From: Pseudomonadota bacterium
Lineage (GTDB): Bacteria; Pseudomonadota; Gammaproteobacteria; Burkholderiales; Burkholderiaceae_E
Direction of reading: 5' to 3'
Length of the DNA stretch: 64,000 bases
NCBI GenBank assembly: GCA_023388075.1
Contig: JAEWGX010000117.1
Coordinates: forward strand, 42,037 to 106,036
Below, one piece after another: positions 26,019 through 35,174 of this stretch (position 1 is the stretch's first letter; the number at the start of each line of letters is the position of its first letter). The notes beneath the pieces were generated by a model, which saw only the letters and a program-made list of their open reading frames with translations, searched no databases and was not told the DNA's origin. Both the position numbers and the translations under genes were made by a program.

Positions 26019-27029
26019 GTGACGAGCAGTGCAGTGGGCGCCACCCAGGCGGCGCCCGATCCGGTGGCGTTTCGCGACGACACCGGCCCGGCGGACCGCG
26101 CGGCCTCGCGCCGTCGGCAGATCCTCGGCATCCAGGCGTTCATCGCCGGTTCGTATGCCATGGACACCGCGTTCATGACGATGCTCGTCCTCTGCGGGGC
26201 CATCGGATTCCATGTGCCGATGGTGTATGCGCTCTGCTTCGTCACCGGCTGCGCGGCGTTCACCCTCGCGCTGACGGGCAACCGGGGCAACCGCTTCGCC
26301 GATCCCTACCTCACCGTCCCTCAGACCGTCTTCGCCTCCGCGCTGCAGTTCGGCATGATGGCCTGGGCGCCGCAGATCGGCGTGCCGCTGCTCACCGCGC
26401 TCTTCATCATCGTGGGTTTCGCCGGCCTCAGGCTGCGCCTTCCCCAGGCCGCCATGGTCACTCTCTGGCTCGGCACCGGGCTGCTCGCCGTGATCGGCCT
26501 GCGCGGCGCCGAGCTCTCGCTGCCGCTCGGCAGCGCCGCCGAACGCCTCGCGAGCGGCCTGTGGCTGTGCACCATACTGGGACGCGTGCTGCTGCTGGGG
26601 CAGTACGGCGCGCGCCTGCGCCAGGCGCTGCACCGGCGCAACGAGGCGCTCAACCGGCTCGATCATTTCAAGCGGATCAACGACGGCTTCGGCCATCTGG
26701 TGGGTGACCGGGTCCTGGTCCAGCTGGTGCGAAGGATCCGTCCGACGCTGCGCAGCTCCGACGCGCTGGGTCGCTACGGCGGCGAGGAGTTCCTGCTCCT
26801 GCTGGCGGATGCGGCCGACCAGGTGAGCGCGCGGACCGCGCTGGAGCGCATCGTGGAAGCGGTGCGGTCTCATCCGTGGGCCGAGCTCGCCCCCGGCCTC
26901 ACCGTCACGCTGTCGGCTGGCTTCGCTTCCTGCCGGCCGGGGGACTCGCTGCACCAGTTGCTGTCCCGGGCCGATACGGCCCTGTATCGCGCGAAGAATG
27001 GCGGTCGGGACCGTGTATGCGAGGAATGA
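26019..27029 (+). CDS. Membrane GGDEF-family protein with internally deleted cyclase domain
   Basis: 336 residues from GTG. The N-terminal half holds five or six hydrophobic segments (e.g. AFMTMLVLCGAIGFHVPMVY, ALFIIVGFAGLRL), and the C-terminal half is a GGDEF domain with RYGGEEF at about residue 252. The start of that domain is missing: the coiled linker RRNEALNRL runs straight into DHFKRINDGFGHLVGD (residue ~215). The usual DxLTGLxNRR motif and the first strand are skipped, and so is the first metal-binding aspartate (position -2 is Arg). About 45 residues appear lost in frame. Diguanylate cyclase activity is therefore doubtful. The later motifs are intact. Confidence 0.85.
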   Translation: MTSSAVGATQAAPDPVAFRDDTGPADRAASRRRQILGIQAFIAGSYAMDTAFMTMLVLCGAIGFHVPMVYALCFVTGCAAFTLALTGNRGNRFADPYLTVPQTVFASALQFGMMAWAPQIGVPLLTALFIIVGFAGLRLRLPQAAMVTLWLGTGLLAVIGLRGAELSLPLGSAAERLASGLWLCTILGRVLLLGQYGARLRQALHRRNEALNRLDHFKRINDGFGHLVGDRVLVQLVRRIRPTLRSSDALGRYGGEEFLLLLADAADQVSARTALERIVEAVRSHPWAELAPGLTVTLSAGFASCRPGDSLHQLLSRADTALYRAKNGGRDRVCEE

Positions 27030-27189
27030 GAATCGATCGCGCAATCAGCCGGGGCGGCGAACCCGTCGGGCGGACGGGCGGCCATTGTCGTCCCTCGAAA
27101 TTTGTCGCAAATCCGGGCGAACCTGTCATACTTGCCGGCGCATCGTCTGGTGCGCCGGCCCAGCCGGATCCAATCTTTCAGGAAAGTCA

Positions 27190-27393
27190 GTGAGTACAGG
27201 TACAGTCAAGTGGTTCAATGATTCGAAGGGCTACGGCTTCATCAGCCCCGATGGCGGCGGTGAAGATCTCTTCGCGCACCATTCCGCGATCCAGTCCAAT
27301 GGGTTCCGGACGCTCCAGGAAAATCAGAAGGTCGAGTTCGACATCGTGACGGGGCCAAAGGGCAAGCAGGCCGCGAACATCAAGCCACTCTGA
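27190..27393 (+). CDS. Cold-shock protein (CspA family)
   Basis: 67 residues from GTG. One cold-shock domain with RNP1 KGYGFISPD and RNP2 DLFAHHSAI. These proteins bind single-stranded RNA/DNA and act as RNA chaperones. The ~160-bp upstream region probably contains a long 5' leader, as is common for csp genes. An intrinsic-type hairpin follows the gene. It is monocistronic. Confidence 0.96.
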   Translation: MSTGTVKWFNDSKGYGFISPDGGGEDLFAHHSAIQSNGFRTLQENQKVEFDIVTGPKGKQAANIKPL

Positions 27394-27437
27394 CCTGCTG
27401 GCGCCAAGGCCGACAGGTCGCGGCGCCCGCAAGCAAG

Positions 27438-27461
27438 AAAGCCCCGGCATGCCGGGGCTTT
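27438..27461 (+). terminator. Hairpin terminator after the cold-shock gene
   Basis: A 24-bp perfect palindrome AAAGCCCCGGCATGCCGGGGCTTT lies 44 bp after the csp stop codon. The stem is strongly GC and ends in TTTCGTCGTT, a weak T-tract. It is symmetric and could also serve the convergent sodC gene from the other side (AAAG flanks). Confidence 0.75.
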
Positions 27462-27516
27462 CGTCGTTCTGGGAGGCTCATCGCGGCGCCGGCGATTCTC
27501 CCTCCTGCGCCGGCTC

Positions 27517-28131
27517 TCAGCTGCGTGGTTGCATCGGAGACTTGCCGTCTTCGATCGTCCGGCGCTCGATGACGCCGCAGGCTACCCGGGGACCGGAATC
27601 TCCGGCCGGCTGGCTCTTCAGGTCGTCCACGCCGCCGTGGACGATCAGCGCGCGGCCGACCACGTCCACCGGCCCGCCGGTGAGCGAGAGCTTGCTGTCC
27701 GGGACGGTGATGGTCAGCTCGGCCTTCCCTTGGTCGTCCGCCTCGATGTTGCCGAGGTCGCCGGCGTGGTGCTGGCCGCTCTGCCCGTCACCGTGGCGCT
27801 GGTCCGGAAGGGCGAAGTGAGGGCCGGCGCTGGTGGCATCGGGCGCGCTGCAGTCGCCCTTCTCGTGCACGTGCAAGCCATGCGCCGCCCCCGGGTTCAG
27901 CCCGCTGATCGACAGGGTGATGCGCACGTGGTCCTTGCCCTCGGGCTGGAAGCGCGCCATGCCGGAGACCTTCGATCCCTTCGTGGGCTCGAGCCTGGCG
28001 ACGGCGTCGCGAGTCTGGTCGTCGATCGCGGCAAGGCCGGTCGAGCAGGCCAGCGCAATCGCGATCGCGAGGCCGATACCGCGCGCTTGTGGCGGCGGGC
28101 GGATGGCAGTGCGCTCGAGGCCGATTGCCAT
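27517..28131 (-). CDS. sodC: Periplasmic Cu/Zn superoxide dismutase
   Basis: 204 residues, starting at the ATG with GGAGG upstream. The N-terminal hydrophobic stretch (IGLAIAIALACSTGLAA, residues ~19-35) is a signal peptide. Copper/zinc ligands are seen in HGLHVHEKGDCS, AGPHF, QHHAGDLGNI and VHGGVDD. The cysteine pair (GDCS and VACGVIE) can form the conserved disulfide. The enzyme dismutates superoxide in the periplasm. It is convergent with the csp gene and divergent from the hybrid kinase gene. Confidence 0.95.
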   Translation of the reverse strand: MAIGLERTAIRPPPQARGIGLAIAIALACSTGLAAIDDQTRDAVARLEPTKGSKVSGMARFQPEGKDHVRITLSISGLNPGAAHGLHVHEKGDCSAPDATSAGPHFALPDQRHGDGQSGQHHAGDLGNIEADDQGKAELTITVPDSKLSLTGGPVDVVGRALIVHGGVDDLKSQPAGDSGPRVACGVIERRTIEDGKSPMQPRS

Positions 28132-28238
28132 GGTCGAATCCTCCGGGTAAAAGCGCGCGACGGCAACATGCATGCCCAATCGAGGGGCATCTGGCCGATC
28201 GCTTGCCCCGATCCGGCCGCTGTCTGATACTGCGGAGC

Positions 28239-30212
28239 ATGCCGAAATCGGATGGTCCGTTCTGGACCCTGTTCAACTCCCTGCCGGTCGGCGCCGTGCT
28301 CTTCGATCCGGACGACGATGGCTTCGTCGAATTCAACGATGCCGCGTGCATGCAGCTTGGCTACGATCGGGAGCAGTTCGCGCGCCTGAGGGTGGGCGAT
28401 GTCGACACCGAGCGCAGTGGCGCCGAGATCCAGAGGGCGCGGACACGGCTGAAGCCAGGTGATCGACCCCAGCGCTTCCACACCCGGCAACGCGCCGCCG
28501 ACGGCGAGCTTCGCGAGGTCGACGTCACGCTCCAGGTGATCGTGCTGAACGGGCGCAGGCTCGGCTATGCGGTGTGGCACGACGTGACCGACCGCGAGCG
28601 AGCGCTGGCCTCGCTGCGGGCTCGGGAAGCCGAGCTGGCACGGGCCCAGCGCATCGGCCGCATCGGCGGGTTCGAGGTGGACCTGCGCGATGGGCTGCAC
28701 AACTACCGCTCGCCCGAGTACCTGGCGCTGCACGGACTCCCCGCCGAATCGGTCCACGAGTCCCACGAGGACTGGGTGCGGCGCCTCCATCCGGATGATC
28801 GCGAGCGCGTCCAGCGCTATTTCGCGGAGACGATCGGCGGCAGCGGCTCCGACTATGCCGCCGAGTACCGGGTGGTGGCCCCCGACGGCGAGGTCCGATG
28901 GATCTCGGCCGTCGCGGAGATCGAGCGGGACAGCAGCGGCAAGGCGGTCCGGGTGGTAGGCGCGCACATCGACATCAGCGCGCTGCGACAAGCCGAGACG
29001 ATCCTCGCCAGCCATGCGAGGCGGCTCGAGGAAGCGGATCGCCGCAAGGACGAGTTCCTCGCGATGCTGGCCCACGAGCTGCGCAATCCGCTTGCGCCGA
29101 TCCTCGCCACCAGCGAGTGGCTGCGACGCCGGCCCCAGCCCGAGCCACGGGAGCTCGACTCGGCGCACGCGATGATCGAGCGCCAGGCACGGCATCTCCA
29201 GGTGCTGGTCGACGAGCTGCTGGACGTCGCTCGAATCACCACCGGACGCATCGTGCTGAACCGGGCGATCGTCCAGGTGCCTGACATCCTGCGGGCCGCT
29301 GCCGAGCAGACGCGGGTGACGATCGAGCAGCAAGGCCATCGCCTGCGGATCGGCCTGCCACCCGATGACGAGGCGACGGGCGCGCTGCAGATCGAAGGCG
29401 ATCCGGTGCGGCTGATCCAGGTGGTCAGCAACCTGCTCAACAACGCGGCCCGCTACACCGATCGCGGCGGCGAGATTCTGCTGGAAGCCACGTCGGGCGA
29501 CGACGAGATCACGATCGCGGTCGCGGACAACGGGATCGGGATCGCGTCCGACGCGCTGCCCTGGATGTTCGAGCGTTTCGGGCCTTCCGGACCTGCGACG
29601 GGCCGCGACCCGGAGAGTGGCCGCAGCGGGCTCGGCGTGGGCCTGTTGCTCGCGCACCGGTTGGTGACTCTGCACGGCGGACGCATGGCGGTCGAAAGCG
29701 ACGGGCCGGGCAAGGGCAGCCGCTTCACCGCGCACCTGCCGCGCCATCATGGCCAGCGCGCCCGCGGCGCCCCGGTGGCCGCCGGCGACGCCGAGGCGGC
29801 GCCGTCGGCACCCGGTCGCCGCATTCTCGTCGTGGACGACAACGTCGATGCGGCCGAATCGATGGCGCTGCTGCTTCGGCTGGACGGCCATCGGGTCGAA
29901 GTGCTGCACGACGGTTCGACGCTGGTCGACACGGTGCGCCGGTTCGCGCCGGATGCCATCCTGCTCGATATCGGACTGCCCGGGCGCGACGGTTTCGAGC
30001 TCGCAGGCGATCTTCGGGCCGCCGCCGGGCTCGCCCGCTACACGCTGATCGCGGTGACGGGCTACGGCCAGGAGGAGGACCGCCGCAGGTCCCGCGAGGC
30101 CGGCTTCGACGCGCATCTCACCAAGCCGGTCGACTTCACCGAGGTGGCTCGCCTGGTGGCGCCCGAAGCTCCCCGGTCGAACCCCCGCGACACCAGGCAG
30201 GCGACCGCCTGA
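28239..30212 (+). CDS. Hybrid sensor histidine kinase (PAS-PAS-HisKA-HATPase-REC)
   Basis: 657 residues without membrane segments, so a cytosolic sensor. Two PAS domains (residues ~5-120 and ~135-255) lead to the H-box FLAMLAHELRNPLAPI with the phospho-His near residue 278. The ATPase domain has VVSNLLNNAARYT (N box), VADNGIGIASD (G1) and GLGVGLLLAHRLV (G2). A C-terminal receiver has VVDDN and LLDIGLPGRDG with the phospho-Asp near residue 577. No output regulator is adjacent, so it probably signals to an unlinked partner. The frame is open upstream, but homology starts at this ATG. Confidence 0.92.
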   Translation: MPKSDGPFWTLFNSLPVGAVLFDPDDDGFVEFNDAACMQLGYDREQFARLRVGDVDTERSGAEIQRARTRLKPGDRPQRFHTRQRAADGELREVDVTLQVIVLNGRRLGYAVWHDVTDRERALASLRAREAELARAQRIGRIGGFEVDLRDGLHNYRSPEYLALHGLPAESVHESHEDWVRRLHPDDRERVQRYFAETIGGSGSDYAAEYRVVAPDGEVRWISAVAEIERDSSGKAVRVVGAHIDISALRQAETILASHARRLEEADRRKDEFLAMLAHELRNPLAPILATSEWLRRRPQPEPRELDSAHAMIERQARHLQVLVDELLDVARITTGRIVLNRAIVQVPDILRAAAEQTRVTIEQQGHRLRIGLPPDDEATGALQIEGDPVRLIQVVSNLLNNAARYTDRGGEILLEATSGDDEITIAVADNGIGIASDALPWMFERFGPSGPATGRDPESGRSGLGVGLLLAHRLVTLHGGRMAVESDGPGKGSRFTAHLPRHHGQRARGAPVAAGDAEAAPSAPGRRILVVDDNVDAAESMALLLRLDGHRVEVLHDGSTLVDTVRRFAPDAILLDIGLPGRDGFELAGDLRAAAGLARYTLIAVTGYGQEEDRRRSREAGFDAHLTKPVDFTEVARLVAPEAPRSNPRDTRQATA

Positions 30213-30254
30213 GGCATCGGCTGCTCTCAGGCACATCGGTTGCCTGGGCCGCCC

Positions 30255-32435
30255 ATGAACCGGCGCCGTTGGCATCCGTTGTGGCTCCTACCCCTCGCGT
30301 TGATCGCTGTCGTCGTCGTCAGCGATCTCCTGGGGTGGTCCTACCTGCGTCGTCCCGTCCAGTCGCTGCTGTCGAGCGTGCTCGACCGCGAAGTCTCGAT
30401 CGGCCCCCCGTTCCGCGTTCACCTGCGGCCACGGATTCCGGTGGAGATCGGTTCGATCACCATCGCCGCACCGACGTGGAGCGACGCCCCTCATTTTCTG
30501 TCGGCGGAAGGCATCGCGGCACGAGTGGGTTGGGGCGTAGTGGTGGGCCGGCAGCCAAGGCTGCACCTGTTGTCGGTCCAAGCGATGGATGTGCAGGCTC
30601 GGCGGGACGGCGAAGGTCGCGCCACCTGGCGCTTCGGGGAGGACGAACCGGAGCAACCGGACGAAGAGGGCGCGGCGCTGCCGCGCATCGACCGGCTCGA
30701 GATCGGCCGCGCGCGCTTCGCGCTCGACGATGCGACCAGCGGGCTGCGGATGGACATCGTCGCGAGCACCCGGGAAGGAACGAGCGGCGAGGCTCGTGAC
30801 GGAGCGCCGCGGGGCGCGACGGATACCGGGGGCGACGCGGACCTTGTCGCCCGGGGCGAGGGAAGCTGGAACGACACCCCGCTCTCGTTCGAGCTCGTGA
30901 CGCCGAGGCTGCTGGAAGCGGCTGCCGGCGGGAAGCTGGAAGGCATCGAGCTCACCGCGCGGCTGGGCAAGACCGAGGCAAGCTTCCACGGTTCGCTCGA
31001 CGGTTTGCCAGCCTTCGGCGAAGTGTCCGGCGACCTCGCCGTCAGCGGACCGTCGCTCGCCGAACTTGCGCTGGTTCGCGACCTGGTGCTGCCGGACACG
31101 CCATCCTACGAGCTGGAGGCCAAGGTCCGGCGTGCCGGCCAGACGGTCAAGGTCGACGTGAGCAAGGCCGAGATCGGCTCGAGCAGCATGACGGCGCGCC
31201 TCGAGTACGATGCCGGCGCCACGCCGCCGACGCTTCGCGGCACGATCGACGCGAGCCGGTTCGTGCTCCAGGACCTCGGCCCGGCGCTCGGGAGTGCGTC
31301 CGAGCGCGCGAACGACGAGGGACGATCATCCGGCGTGCTGCCCGACCGGGAGTTCCAGGTGCCGAAGTTGCGGGCGATGAACGCCGAGGTCCGGCTCGAC
31401 CTGCGACGCATGGACCTCGGCACCGATGCGCTGCGTCCGTTGAGCGCGGTGCGGGGACGGCTGCTGCTCGAGGAAGGCCGGCTGCGGCTCGATGAGCTGA
31501 ATGCGAGCCTCGCGGAGGGTTCCCTCGCGGGGACGGCAACCCTCGACGCTTCCCGGGATGACGCGGATCGGCGGTTCGAGGCGAGGCTGCACTGGAAGGA
31601 CGTGGACCTGCGCAAGTGGGTGCGGGTCGGCGACGACTTCCTGGTGGCGGGCCGGTTCAGCGGCGAGACCGAGCTGGCCGGCAACGGACAGTCGACCGCG
31701 CGCATCCTCGGCTCGCTCGACGGCCCGATGAAGGGTCGAATCGACGGCGGTGCGCTGTCGCACCAGCTGATCGAGCTGGCTGGGCTCGATGTCGGCCAGG
31801 CACTCGGGGTCTTCGTTTCCGGAGACGAGCCCCTCGAGCTGACCTGCGGCCTGATCGACCTGTCCGCCAAGAACGGCACCGTCCGATCGAACCTCTTCCT
31901 GCTGGACACCCGCGACACGCTCTTCTTCCTGCAAGGCCAGGTGGACCTTAACAAGGAGCGGCTGGACCTGCGGCTGGTGCAGTCGCCCAAGGACTGGAGC
32001 CCGCTCAGCCTGCGCGCGCCACTGCTGGTACGCGGGACCTTCGACGATCCGGACATCGGCGTCGAGGCGGCTCCGGTGGCCCTGAAGCTCCTGGCGAGCG
32101 TCGTCGCGGGTGCGGTCGCGCCGATCGCCGCCTTGATTCCGCTCTTCGAGGGCAAGGACAACGAGCAGCCACGCGAGGGATGCGGGCCGGCTGTCGAGCA
32201 GGTTCGCAAGAAGGCGGCGGAGCTGAGGGAAAAGGGCAAGGGCGAGCCCGGCGGCGATGCGCAGCCGGACGGCAAGGCCGCCAACGCTGCTCCTGGCGCA
32301 GGCGAGCAAGGCAAGCCGCCTCGCGGCGCTGCCGCGGGGCGGCCGGGGCCCGCGGAGGAGGGAATGCCCCAGGCGAGCCCGGGTGGCAAGGATCCTTCGC
32401 TCGACCCTTCGGGCGCCACCGCGCCAACACGATAG
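30255..32435 (+). CDS. AsmA-family protein
   Basis: 726 residues. One N-terminal membrane anchor (WLLPLALIAVVVVSDLLGW, residues ~9-27) precedes a long beta-rich repeating body. The C-terminal conserved block (LELTCGLIDLSAKNGTVRSN, then LDTRDTLFFLQGQVDLNKER) is typical of AsmA proteins. These inner-membrane-anchored periplasmic proteins of the VPS13-like/AsmA class are linked to phospholipid transport and outer-membrane homeostasis. The last ~70 residues are a Gly/Pro/Ala-rich low-complexity tail. The TTG 15 bp upstream is less likely than this ATG. Confidence 0.87.
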   Translation: MNRRRWHPLWLLPLALIAVVVVSDLLGWSYLRRPVQSLLSSVLDREVSIGPPFRVHLRPRIPVEIGSITIAAPTWSDAPHFLSAEGIAARVGWGVVVGRQPRLHLLSVQAMDVQARRDGEGRATWRFGEDEPEQPDEEGAALPRIDRLEIGRARFALDDATSGLRMDIVASTREGTSGEARDGAPRGATDTGGDADLVARGEGSWNDTPLSFELVTPRLLEAAAGGKLEGIELTARLGKTEASFHGSLDGLPAFGEVSGDLAVSGPSLAELALVRDLVLPDTPSYELEAKVRRAGQTVKVDVSKAEIGSSSMTARLEYDAGATPPTLRGTIDASRFVLQDLGPALGSASERANDEGRSSGVLPDREFQVPKLRAMNAEVRLDLRRMDLGTDALRPLSAVRGRLLLEEGRLRLDELNASLAEGSLAGTATLDASRDDADRRFEARLHWKDVDLRKWVRVGDDFLVAGRFSGETELAGNGQSTARILGSLDGPMKGRIDGGALSHQLIELAGLDVGQALGVFVSGDEPLELTCGLIDLSAKNGTVRSNLFLLDTRDTLFFLQGQVDLNKERLDLRLVQSPKDWSPLSLRAPLLVRGTFDDPDIGVEAAPVALKLLASVVAGAVAPIAALIPLFEGKDNEQPREGCGPAVEQVRKKAAELREKGKGEPGGDAQPDGKAANAAPGAGEQGKPPRGAAAGRPGPAEEGMPQASPGGKDPSLDPSGATAPTR

Positions 32436-32555
32436 CCACCGCTTCCGCGCAACAGGCACCGCGCTTGCTTACCCGGTCCCGAAGGCGCGCGACGAGGGCA
32501 GCGCCGTTTTCCTCAGCAAACCCCTCGAACGATCAACCACAAGGGAAACATCATC

Positions 32556-33056
32556 ATGCCGCAAGCAAGCAAATCGGGTACGAAATCGGCCAAGTCGCCG
32601 GATGCCATCCAGCTCCTCACCGCGGAGCACAAAGAGGTGGACACGCTGTTCAAGGAGTACGAGAAGCTCGCCGAGAAGGACGGTTCGGACGAGGAGAAGG
32701 AAACCCTTGCCCGGCAGATCTGCCTCATGCTGACGGTGCATGCCACCACCGAGGAAGAGATCTTCTACCCCGCGGCCCGCGAGGCACTCGATGACGAGGA
32801 CCTGCTCGATGAGGCCGAGGTGGAGCATGCCAGCGCCAAGGACCTGATCGCGCAGATCGAGTCCGGATCCCCGAGTGATCCGCTCTACGACGCGAAGGTC
32901 AAGGTCCTTGGCGAGTACATCAGACATCACGTCAAGGAAGAGGAAGGCGAGCTCTTTCCGAAGGTGAAGAAGGCGAAGGTCGACCTGGCCGAGCTCGGCA
33001 TGGCGATCGCCGCCCGCAAGGAAGAACTGATGCCGGAAGTCGCCGCGGAGCAGTGA
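32556..33056 (+). CDS. Hemerythrin-domain protein
   Basis: 166 residues. The non-haem di-iron hemerythrin motifs are LLTAEHKEVDTLFKEY near residue 21, HATTEEEIFYPAARE (H-x4-E) near residue 64, and HHVKEEEGELFPKV near the C-terminus. Such proteins bind O2, NO or iron or act in redox stress. The basic N-terminal leader (ASKSGTKSAKS) and Lys/Glu-rich body are typical. An isolated gene; a GTG/ATG-started small protein follows 76-88 bp later. Confidence 0.92.
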   Translation: MPQASKSGTKSAKSPDAIQLLTAEHKEVDTLFKEYEKLAEKDGSDEEKETLARQICLMLTVHATTEEEIFYPAAREALDDEDLLDEAEVEHASAKDLIAQIESGSPSDPLYDAKVKVLGEYIRHHVKEEEGELFPKVKKAKVDLAELGMAIAARKEELMPEVAAEQ

Positions 33057-33144
33057 AGGCACTTCGACCCAGGGCGTCAATCCCGCCCGCCAGCGTGAAT
33101 GGAACCCGGTGGTCCGGTGCTTCCTTCAGTGAGTGAGTCAGGAT

Positions 33145-33333
33145 ATGGAAGAGAACCGGGCGGCCCTCGCGGTCGCGCAGAACGAAGCCGGACGATGGGA
33201 ATGGCTGCTGACCTTCAGCGACGACATCAGCCTGCCGAGCCGGCGGGTTTCCGACGACGACTATGCCACGCGCGAGGAGGCCCTTGCGGCCGGCGAGGCC
33301 GCGAGGGAGCAGTTCCAGGCTCGATCCGCTTGA
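33145..33333 (+). CDS. Small hypothetical protein
   Basis: 62 residues from ATG (or 66 from a GTG 12 bp upstream). The visible pattern is GRWEWLLTFSDD, then a helix TREEALAAGEAAREQFQ. The order aromatic strand, then substituted loop, then Ala-rich helix is vaguely like DUF1508-type small proteins, but this is too weak for a name. The codon pattern matches that of its neighbours, which supports it being a real gene. No signal peptide. Confidence 0.5.
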   Translation: MEENRAALAVAQNEAGRWEWLLTFSDDISLPSRRVSDDDYATREEALAAGEAAREQFQARSA

Positions 33334-33384
33334 TTCGCTGCTGAGTGGTCCGAGCGCGCCCCATTGCGCGCTCCTCTCTAAGGG

Positions 33385-33420
33385 ATATCCCGGGGTAACG
33401 AAGTCGGTACCCCGGGATAT
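33385..33420. repeat. 13-bp perfect inverted repeat with 10-nt loop
   Basis: Arms ATATCCCGGGGTA and TACCCCGGGATAT enclose ACGAAGTCGG in the 191-bp gap between the small hypothetical protein and the membrane protein. No T-tract follows, so a classical intrinsic terminator is doubtful. It could be a factor-binding site or a transcript-end hairpin. Confidence 0.6.
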
Positions 33421-33524
33421 TGCTGTCTACGACATGCTGTTTCGCTGCGTTACACAGATTCGGACGTCGTTTCGGCGTCTGGTCGGCTCGACGTGATGCC
33501 GTCACACAACGTCTAGGAGGACGC

Positions 33525-33959
33525 ATGAGCGAAGCAAGATCCCTTGGAGACCGCTGGCAGGAATTTCGACCCACCAAGACGATGACGTTCTGGAGTTGCG
33601 TGGTGGTGGCCATCGCGACCATGTTCATCGGCTTTGGCTTGGGAGGCTGGGTCACCGGCGGCACCGCGACCAAGATGGTCGAGGATGCGAGCGACCAGGC
33701 CCGCACCGAGCTCGTGGCCAATGCCTGCGTCGCGAAATACACGAAGCACGACAGCTTCGCCTCCGACCTGGAGGCGCTCAAGGCGGCGTCGTCCTGGAAG
33801 CAGGGAGATATCGTCGCCGAGGGAGGGTGGGCGACGCTCGCCGGCATGGAAGACCCGCTCGACGACGCTGCCCGGCTGTGCGCCAACAAGCTGGTCGCGA
33901 TGGAGGTGCCGGTGGCCGACACGACCAAGACCGCGGCCGCGGCGGAAACGGGGAGCTGA
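33525..33959 (+). CDS. Hypothetical single-pass membrane protein
   Basis: 144 residues from an ATG with TAGGAGG upstream. One hydrophobic segment (MTFWSCVVVAIATMFIGFGL, about residues 20-42) is followed by a soluble part with two cysteines and a Thr/Ala-rich tail. The soluble segment (VANACVAKYTKHDSF) is probably periplasmic. I do not recognise the family. It ends 9 bp before the first glycosyltransferase, so it may be co-transcribed with it, though it has no visible link to glycan synthesis. Confidence 0.7.
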   Translation: MSEARSLGDRWQEFRPTKTMTFWSCVVVAIATMFIGFGLGGWVTGGTATKMVEDASDQARTELVANACVAKYTKHDSFASDLEALKAASSWKQGDIVAEGGWATLAGMEDPLDDAARLCANKLVAMEVPVADTTKTAAAAETGS

Positions 33960-33968
33960 GCGAAGCGC

Positions 33969-35174
33969 ATGCGCGCCGCTCGACGGCGCGCCACGGAATG
34001 GCGGTTCGGCAGGTACGTGCGTTGCACGCAATGCGCCGCGGGCGAGGAAGCCCGGCCGCTCGCGGACCGCTGTTCCGGCCATGGAGGATGCTTGGCGCCA
34101 CCAGCCACCGCCGCCGGGGCAATCCGGCGGATCGTTGTCTTTCGTGCCCTCATGCTGGGCGACCTCCTGTGCGCCACCCCGGCCTTGCGGGCGTTGCGGG
34201 CCGGATTCCCCGAGGCCCACGTCGCCCTCGCAGGCTTGCCGTGGGCAAGCGAGCTGGTGCGGCGTCTCGGCTGCATCGACGAGTTCATCGAGTTCCCCGG
34301 ACATCCCGAGCTGCCGGAGCGTCGCTGCTCCGCCCAGGCTCTCACGGACTTCGTCACGGCGATGCGCGACCGGTCATTCGACCTCGCCGTGCAGCTCCAC
34401 GGCAGTGGCGCGGTGGCCAATCCGCTGGTGGCGTCCTTCGGCGCGACCAGGACTGCCGGGTTTCGCACGGTCGATGGATGGTGCCCGGAAGCCGACGGCA
34501 CTTGGTGGGCGCTATGGCCGGGACAGGGGCATGAGATCGAGCGGCTGCTCGCCTTGACCGATCATCTCGGCCTTCCGAGGCAAGGGTTGCAGCTCGACTT
34601 CCCCGTGTGCGACGACGACCGGTCGGCACTTCGGCAAGCGTGGCCCGGAGTGAATGATGATCGCCCGTTCGTCTGCGTCCATGCCGGCGCGCAGCTTTCG
34701 TCGCGCCGGTGGCGGCTCTCGCGCTTCGCGCAAGTGGCCGATGCGATCCACGCCAGTGGACGCACCGTCGTGCTGACCGGCACGGCGCGCGAATCCGGGC
34801 TGGTCGAGAGCCTCGCACGCCGCATGCGGGCACCAGCGGTCAACCTGTGCGGCCGGACCACGCTCTGGACGCTCGGTGCGCTCGTCGAAGGCGCCGAACT
34901 CGTGGTGTGCAACGACACCGGGATCTCCCACGTCGCGGCCGCGCTCGGGCGCGCGAGCGTCGTCGTCAGCAGCGGCTCGGACGCGGCGCGCTGGGCGCCG
35001 CTCGATCACGAGCGCCACGAAGTGCTCTGGCGCGACGTGCCCTGCCGCCCATGCAGTCACGCCGAGTGTCCGTCGGCTTCCCACGAGTGTGCCGAGGCAG
35101 TCACCGTAGGCGACGCCCTGGCCGCCGTGCGCCGCCGGGTCCGCACCTTGGCAGCGGGGGCGTGTCATGCGTAG
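33969..35174 (+). CDS. Glycosyltransferase family 9 (heptosyltransferase-like)
   Basis: 401 residues as drawn. GT9 homology begins at RRIVVFRALMLGDLLCATPA near residue 55 and includes the donor-site block VVCNDTGISHVAAALG near residue 315. GT9 enzymes transfer heptose or related sugars from ADP-activated donors in LPS-core or glycoprotein synthesis. The ~50 residues before the core, with several cysteines, are poorly conserved, so the true start may be later. It overlaps the next glycosyltransferase by 8 bp. First of two GT9 genes in this region. Confidence 0.85.
   Translation: MRAARRRATEWRFGRYVRCTQCAAGEEARPLADRCSGHGGCLAPPATAAGAIRRIVVFRALMLGDLLCATPALRALRAGFPEAHVALAGLPWASELVRRLGCIDEFIEFPGHPELPERRCSAQALTDFVTAMRDRSFDLAVQLHGSGAVANPLVASFGATRTAGFRTVDGWCPEADGTWWALWPGQGHEIERLLALTDHLGLPRQGLQLDFPVCDDDRSALRQAWPGVNDDRPFVCVHAGAQLSSRRWRLSRFAQVADAIHASGRTVVLTGTARESGLVESLARRMRAPAVNLCGRTTLWTLGALVEGAELVVCNDTGISHVAAALGRASVVVSSGSDAARWAPLDHERHEVLWRDVPCRPCSHAECPSASHECAEAVTVGDALAAVRRRVRTLAAGACHA

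Noticed and set aside
27897..30275. A 792-codon minus-strand frame opposite the hybrid histidine kinase
   Set aside because: The + strand protein has complete kinase motifs; the antisense frame shows only His/Arg/Ala-rich shadow sequence.
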